Part shown: one piece after another, positions 60,201 to 64,000 of the stretch | How positions within the stretch are numbered: the stretch's first letter is position 1 | Layout: the number at the start of each line of letters is the position of its first letter | Source: Isoperla grammatica | Lineage: Eukaryota; Arthropoda; Insecta; Plecoptera; Perlodidae | Assembly: GCA_945910005.1 (NCBI GenBank) | Contig: CAMDTW010000136.1 | Location: forward strand, 62,001 to 126,000 | DNA length: 64,000 nucleotides | Reading direction: 5' to 3' | The notes under the pieces: generated by a model | Seen by the model: only the letters and a program-made list of their open reading frames with translations | The model's database searches: none | What the model was told of the DNA's origin: nothing | Program-made: the position numbers and the translations under genes

Positions 60201-62579
60201 TCAACCAAAGTTGACAAATCGTTGTTTTAAAGCGTTTCAGGCTCCAATAAGCAAAATTTGTCCATTTCGTTACATTTCGATAACTTCTATACAAGTTACA
60301 CCCTCCGTCGAAAAATAAGAATTATAGGTTGCATTCTTCAAGAGTATAATGAAAATGCATAAATTGAGTTTTTTCGTCGTTTTTGGTTAAAATATGCATA
60401 AAAAATAGAAATTGGCTGATTTCAGTCTATCTACCACAAACTTCCAGTTTTAAGAGGAATCTTGCATACGGCCGGGATTCCTAAGGGTTTCAACCAAAGT
60501 TGACAAATCGTTGTTTAAGAGCGTTTCAGGCTCCAATAAGCACAATTTGTCCATTTCGTCACATTTCGATAACTTCTATAGAAGTTACACCCTCCGTCGA
60601 AAAATAAGAATTATAGGTTGCATTCTTCAAGAGTATAATGAAAATGCATAAATTGAGTTTTTTCGTCGTTTTTGGTTAAAATATGCATAAAAAATAGAAA
60701 TTGGCTGATTTCAGTCTATCTACACAAACTTCCAGTTTTAAGAGGAATCTTGCATACGGCCGGGTTTCCTAAGGGTTTCAACCAAAGTTGACAAATCGTT
60801 GTTTTAGAGCGTTTCAAGCTCCAATAAGCACAATTTGTCCATTTCGTCACATTTCGATAACTTCTATAGAAGTTACACCCTCCGTCGAAAAATAAGAATT
60901 ATAGGTTGCATTCTTCAAGAGTATAATGAAAATGCATAAATTGAGTTTTTTCGTCGTTTTTAGTTAAAATATGCATAAAAAATAGAAATTGGCTGATTTC
61001 AGTCTATCTACCACAAACTTCCAGTTTTAAGAGGAATCTTGCATACGGCCGGGTTTTCTAAGGGTTTCAACCAAAGTTGACAAATCGTTGTTTAAGAGCG
61101 TTTCAGGCTCCAATAAGCACAATTTGTCCATTTTGTCACATTTCGATAACTTCTATAGAAGTTACACCCTCCGTCGAAAAATAAGAATTATAGGTTGCAT
61201 TCTTCAAGAGTATAATGAAAATGCATAAATTGAGTTTTTTCGTCGTTTTTGGTTAAAATATGCATAAAATATAGAAATTCGCTGATTTTAGTCTATCTAC
61301 CACAAACTTCCAGTTTAAAGAGGAATCTTGCATACGGCTGGGATTCCTTAGGGGGTTCAACCAAATTGCACAAATCGTTGTTTTAGAGCGTTTCAGGCTC
61401 CAATAAGCACAATTTGTCCATTTCGTCACATTTCGATAACTTCCATAGAAGTTACACCCTCCGTCGAAAAATAAGAATTATAGGTTGCATTCTTCAAGAG
61501 TATAATGAAAATGCATAAATTAAGTTTTTTCGTCGTTTTTAGTTAAAATATGCATAAAAAATAGAAATTGGCTGATTTCAGTCTATCTACCACAAACTTC
61601 CAGTTTTAAGAGGAATCTTGCATACGGCCGGGATTCCTAAGGGTTTCAACCAAAGTTGACAAATCGTTGTTTTAGAGCGTTTCAGGCTCCAATAAGCACA
61701 ATTTGTCCATTTTATCACATTTCGATAACTTCTATAGAAGTTACACCCTCCGTCGAAAAATAAGAATTATAGGTTGTATTCTTCAAGAGTATAATGAAAA
61801 TGCATAAATTGAGTTTTTTCGTCGTTTTTAGTTAAAATATGCATGAAAAATAGAAATTGGCTGATTTCAGTCTATCTACCACAAACTTCCAGTTTTAAGA
61901 GGAATCTTGCATACGGCCGGGATTCCTAAGGGTTTCAACCAAAGTTGACAAATCGTTGTTTAAGAGCGTTTCAGGCTCCAATAAGCACAATTTGTCCATT
62001 TCGTCACATTTCGATAACTTCTATAGAAGTTACACCCACCGTTGAAAAATAAGAATTATAGGCTGCATTCTTCAAGAGTATAATGAAAATGCATAAATTG
62101 AGTTTTTTCGTCGTTTTTGGTTAAAATATGCATAAAAAATAGAAATTGGCTGATTTTAGTCTATCTACCACAAACTTCCAGTTTTAAGAGGAATCTTGCA
62201 TACGGCCGGGATTCCTAAGGGTTTCAACGAAAGTTGACAAATCGTTGTTTTAAAGCGTTTTAGGCTCCAATAAGCACAATTTGTCCATTTCGTTACATTT
62301 CGATAACTTCTATACAAGTTACACCCTCCGTCGAAAAATAAGAATTATAGGTTGCATTCTTCAAGAGTATAATGAAAATGCATAAATTGAGTTTTTTCGT
62401 CGTTTTTGGTTAAAATATGCATAAAAAATAGAAATTGGCTGATTTCAGTCTATCTACCACAAACTTCCAGTTTTAAGAGGAATCTTGCATACGGCCGGGA
62501 TTCCTAAGGGTTTCAACCAAAGTTGACAAATCGTTGTTTAAGAGCGTTTCAGGCTCCAATAAGCACAATTTGTCCATTT
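57290..62579 (+). repeat. 24-monomer higher-order repeat, copy 2, cut by the gap
   Basis: It repeats the first 5.3 kb of copy 1 almost base for base, including the rare marks AAATTTAGTTTTTT, GTTTTGTCGTCG, AAATAGGAATTATAG, TTTCGGCGTTTTT, AACTTCCATAG and ATGCATGAAAAATAG. Differences I spotted are ACTTACAG (52929) against ACTTCCAG, and GAGTATTTTCG (53722) against GAGTTTTTTCG. It ends at the N run about 18 monomers in, so the unit may be complete beyond the gap. Confidence 0.92.
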
Positions 62580-62779
62580 NNNNNNNNNNNNNNNNNNNNN
62601 NNNNNNNNNNNNNNNNNNNNNNNNNNNNNNNNNNNNNNNNNNNNNNNNNNNNNNNNNNNNNNNNNNNNNNNNNNNNNNNNNNNNNNNNNNNNNNNNNNNN
62701 NNNNNNNNNNNNNNNNNNNNNNNNNNNNNNNNNNNNNNNNNNNNNNNNNNNNNNNNNNNNNNNNNNNNNNNNNNNNNNN
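62580..62779. other. Assembly gap, exactly 200 N
   Basis: Positions 62580 to 62779 are all N. A round 200 suggests a placeholder for a join of unknown length rather than a measured gap. Satellite lies on both sides, in opposite orientations. The left side stops inside a monomer at TTGTCCATTT, and the right side starts inside a monomer read on the other strand. The true distance and the turning point are unknown. Confidence 0.97.
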
Positions 62780-64000
62780 ATTTCTATATTTTATGCATAT
62801 TTTTACCAAAAACGACGAAAAAACCCAATTTATGCATTTTCATTATACTCTTGAAGAATGCAACCTATAATTCTTATTTTTCGACGGAGGGTGTAACTTC
62901 TATAGAAGTTATCGAAATGTGACGAAATGGACAAATTGTGCTTATTTGAGCCTGACTAAAACAACGATTTGTGCAATTTGGTTGAAACCCTTATGAATCC
63001 CAGCCGTATGTAAGATTCCTCTTAAAACTGGATGTTTGTGGTAGATAGACTAAAATCAGCCAATTTCTATATTTAATGGCAATATTTTAACCAAAAACGA
63101 CGAAAAAACTCAATTTATGCATTTTCATTATACTCTTGAAGAATGCAGCCCTATAATTCTTATTTTTCAACGGAGGGTGTAAATTCTATAGAAGTTATCG
63201 AAATGTGACGAAATGGACAAATTGTGCTTATTGGAGCCTGAAACGCTCTAAAACAACGATTTGTCAACTTTGGTTGAAACCCTTAGGAATCCCGGCCGTA
63301 TGCAAGATTCCTCTTAAAACTGGAAGTTTGTGGTAGATAGACTGAAATCAGCCAATTTCTATTTTTTATGCATATTTTAACCAAAAACGACGAAAAAACT
63401 CAATTTATGCATTTTCATTATACTCTTGAAGAATGCAACCTATAATTCTTATTTTTCGACGGAGGGTGTAACTTCTATAGAAGTTATCGAAATGTGACGA
63501 AATGGACAAATTGTGCCTTATTGGAGCCTGAAACGCTCTAAAACAACGATTTGTCAACTTTGGTTGCAACCCTTAGGAATCCCGGCCGTATGCAAGATTC
63601 CTCTTAAAACTGGAAGTTTGTGGTAGATAGACTGAAATCAGCCAATTTCTATTTTTTATGCATATTTTAACCAAAAAACGACGAAAAAACTCAATTTATG
63701 CATTTTCATTTTACTCTTGAAGAATGCAACCTATAATTCTTATTTTTCGACGGAGGGTGTAACTTCTATAGAAGTTATCGAAATGTGACGAAATGGACAC
63801 ATTGTGCTTATTGGAGCCTGAAACGCTCTAAAACAACGATTTGTGCAATTTGGTTGAAACCCTTAGGAATCCCAGCCGTATGCAAGATTCCTCTTAAAAA
63901 CTGGAAGTTTGTGGTAGATAGACTAAAATCAGCCAATTTCTATATTTATTGCAAATTTTAACCAAAAACGACGAAAAAACTCAATTTATGCATTTTCATT
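62780..64000 (-). repeat. Same satellite in inverted orientation, about four monomers
   Basis: The sequence after the N run reads as the reverse complement of the main monomer: TTCTATAGAAGTTATCGAAA, GAAACCCTTAGGAATCCC and CCGGCCGTATGCAAGATTCC appear in the order expected on the minus strand. Unit boundaries on this strand lie near 63006, 63298, 63588 and 63878, giving lengths of 292, 290 and 290 bp. These are slightly longer than the main array because of scattered one-base insertions. The first unit is cut by the gap and the last by the window end. Whether this is a real inversion or a scaffolding orientation cannot be decided from the sequence. Confidence 0.97.

Larger units (their letters stand above)
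1..62579 (+). repeat. Tandem satellite array, 289-bp monomer, about 217 head-to-tail copies
   Basis: The same unit recurs without a break. Monomer starts (CGGCCGGG or CGGCTGGG after GCATA) fall at 1, 290, 578, 867, 1445, 1734 and so on, 288-289 bp apart. One canonical unit counted by hand has 101 G+C in 289 bases. Landmarks in order are the CGGCCGGG start, TCAACCAAAGTTGACAAATC, TAGAGCGTTTCAGGCTCC, TTGTCCATTTCGTCACATTT, an 18-bp palindrome near +102, CACCCTCCGTCGAAAAATAA, two ATGCAT sites, and CCAGTTTTAAGAGGAATCTT. Two broad classes exist: CGGCCGGG usually goes with AAGTTGACAAATC, and CGGCTGGG usually with AAATTGCACAAATC. Reading frames are closed by stops in every unit. Strand is a convention. 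A centromeric or heterochromatic location is inferred from size and homogeneity only. Confidence 0.98.

Noticed and set aside
1..62579. CRISPR array, suggested by regular repeats and by GTTTTAGAGC in each monomer, which resembles the start of a Cas9-type repeat
   Set aside because: The whole 289-bp unit repeats with no unique spacers and no cas genes. The ten-base match is chance.
1..62579. CENP-B box (core TTCG....A..CGGG) in the monomer
   Set aside because: No copy in the canonical monomer fits on either strand. TTTCGACGGAGGGTGT on the minus strand matches TTCG and A but not CGGG.
1..62579. Telomere-type repeat, suggested by CTAAGGGTTTC (minus strand GAAACCCTTAG) at each monomer start
   Set aside because: Only one telomere-like heptamer occurs per 289 bp, with no tandem run, and it does not fully match the plant telobox.
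1..62579. Promoters or terminators from TATAATG, ATATGCATAAAA and T-runs in each unit
   Set aside because: Such AT-rich motifs are expected by chance in a 65% A+T unit, and no transcript unit or gene is attached to them.
62523..62870. Three overlapping reading frames across the N run
   Set aside because: Most of their length is undetermined bases in an assembly gap between inverted satellite blocks.

Overview
The whole window is one tandem satellite DNA array with no supportable genes. A 289-bp, AT-rich monomer (35% G+C in one counted by hand) repeats head to tail from position 1 to 62579, about 217 units. A run of exactly 200 N follows (62580-62779), then about four more units in the opposite orientation (62780-64000). 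I chose the phase so that a monomer starts at its CGGCCGGG or CGGCTGGG motif; position 1 is such a start. The array runs off both window ends. I see no transposon, rRNA, tRNA, telomere tract or unique sequence. Uninterrupted megasatellite-like DNA joined by a fixed-size N gap points to a eukaryotic chromosome scaffold (centromeric, pericentromeric or other heterochromatin). A plant is my weak guess. I do not recognise the satellite family and cannot name the species.

Layout. The monomers form higher-order repeats (HORs), multi-monomer blocks copied as units. Block lengths change along the array. Positions 290-6522 hold a 12-monomer unit of 3466 bp, one full and one partial copy. Positions 8378-24691 hold an 11-monomer unit of 3179 bp: two adjacent complete copies and two shortened or interrupted ones, with mixed blocks between. 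At 24567-24691 a monomer cut to 125 bp marks a switch to a different set of monomer types. From 24692 on there are 8-monomer units (about 2310 bp), a 6/7-monomer duplication (28445-32203), a second 11-monomer core (31625, 40557, 50356 and 57290), a duplication about 7 kb long displaced by about 9.8 kb (36.4-43.4 kb against 46.2-53.2 kb), and a 24-monomer unit of 6934 bp whose second copy runs into the gap (50356-62579).

How it works as a whole. Offsets between duplicated blocks are whole numbers of monomers, and several monomers are chimeras of two neighbouring types. This is what unequal exchange between misaligned repeats produces. A divergent monomer subtype (18 copies, called type D here) is scattered from 578 to 48334 and absent from the last 14 kb before the gap, where block copies are almost identical. 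I infer that this end was homogenised most recently. Each ordinary monomer carries a perfect 18-bp palindrome and two ATGCAT sites 39 bp apart. Many recurrent variant sites are CpG to TpG/CpA changes, consistent with cytosine methylation.

Limits: comparisons were made by eye, so identity statements are qualitative and block edges inside a monomer are good to a few tens of bases. Collapse or misassembly in so repetitive a region cannot be excluded from the sequence alone.
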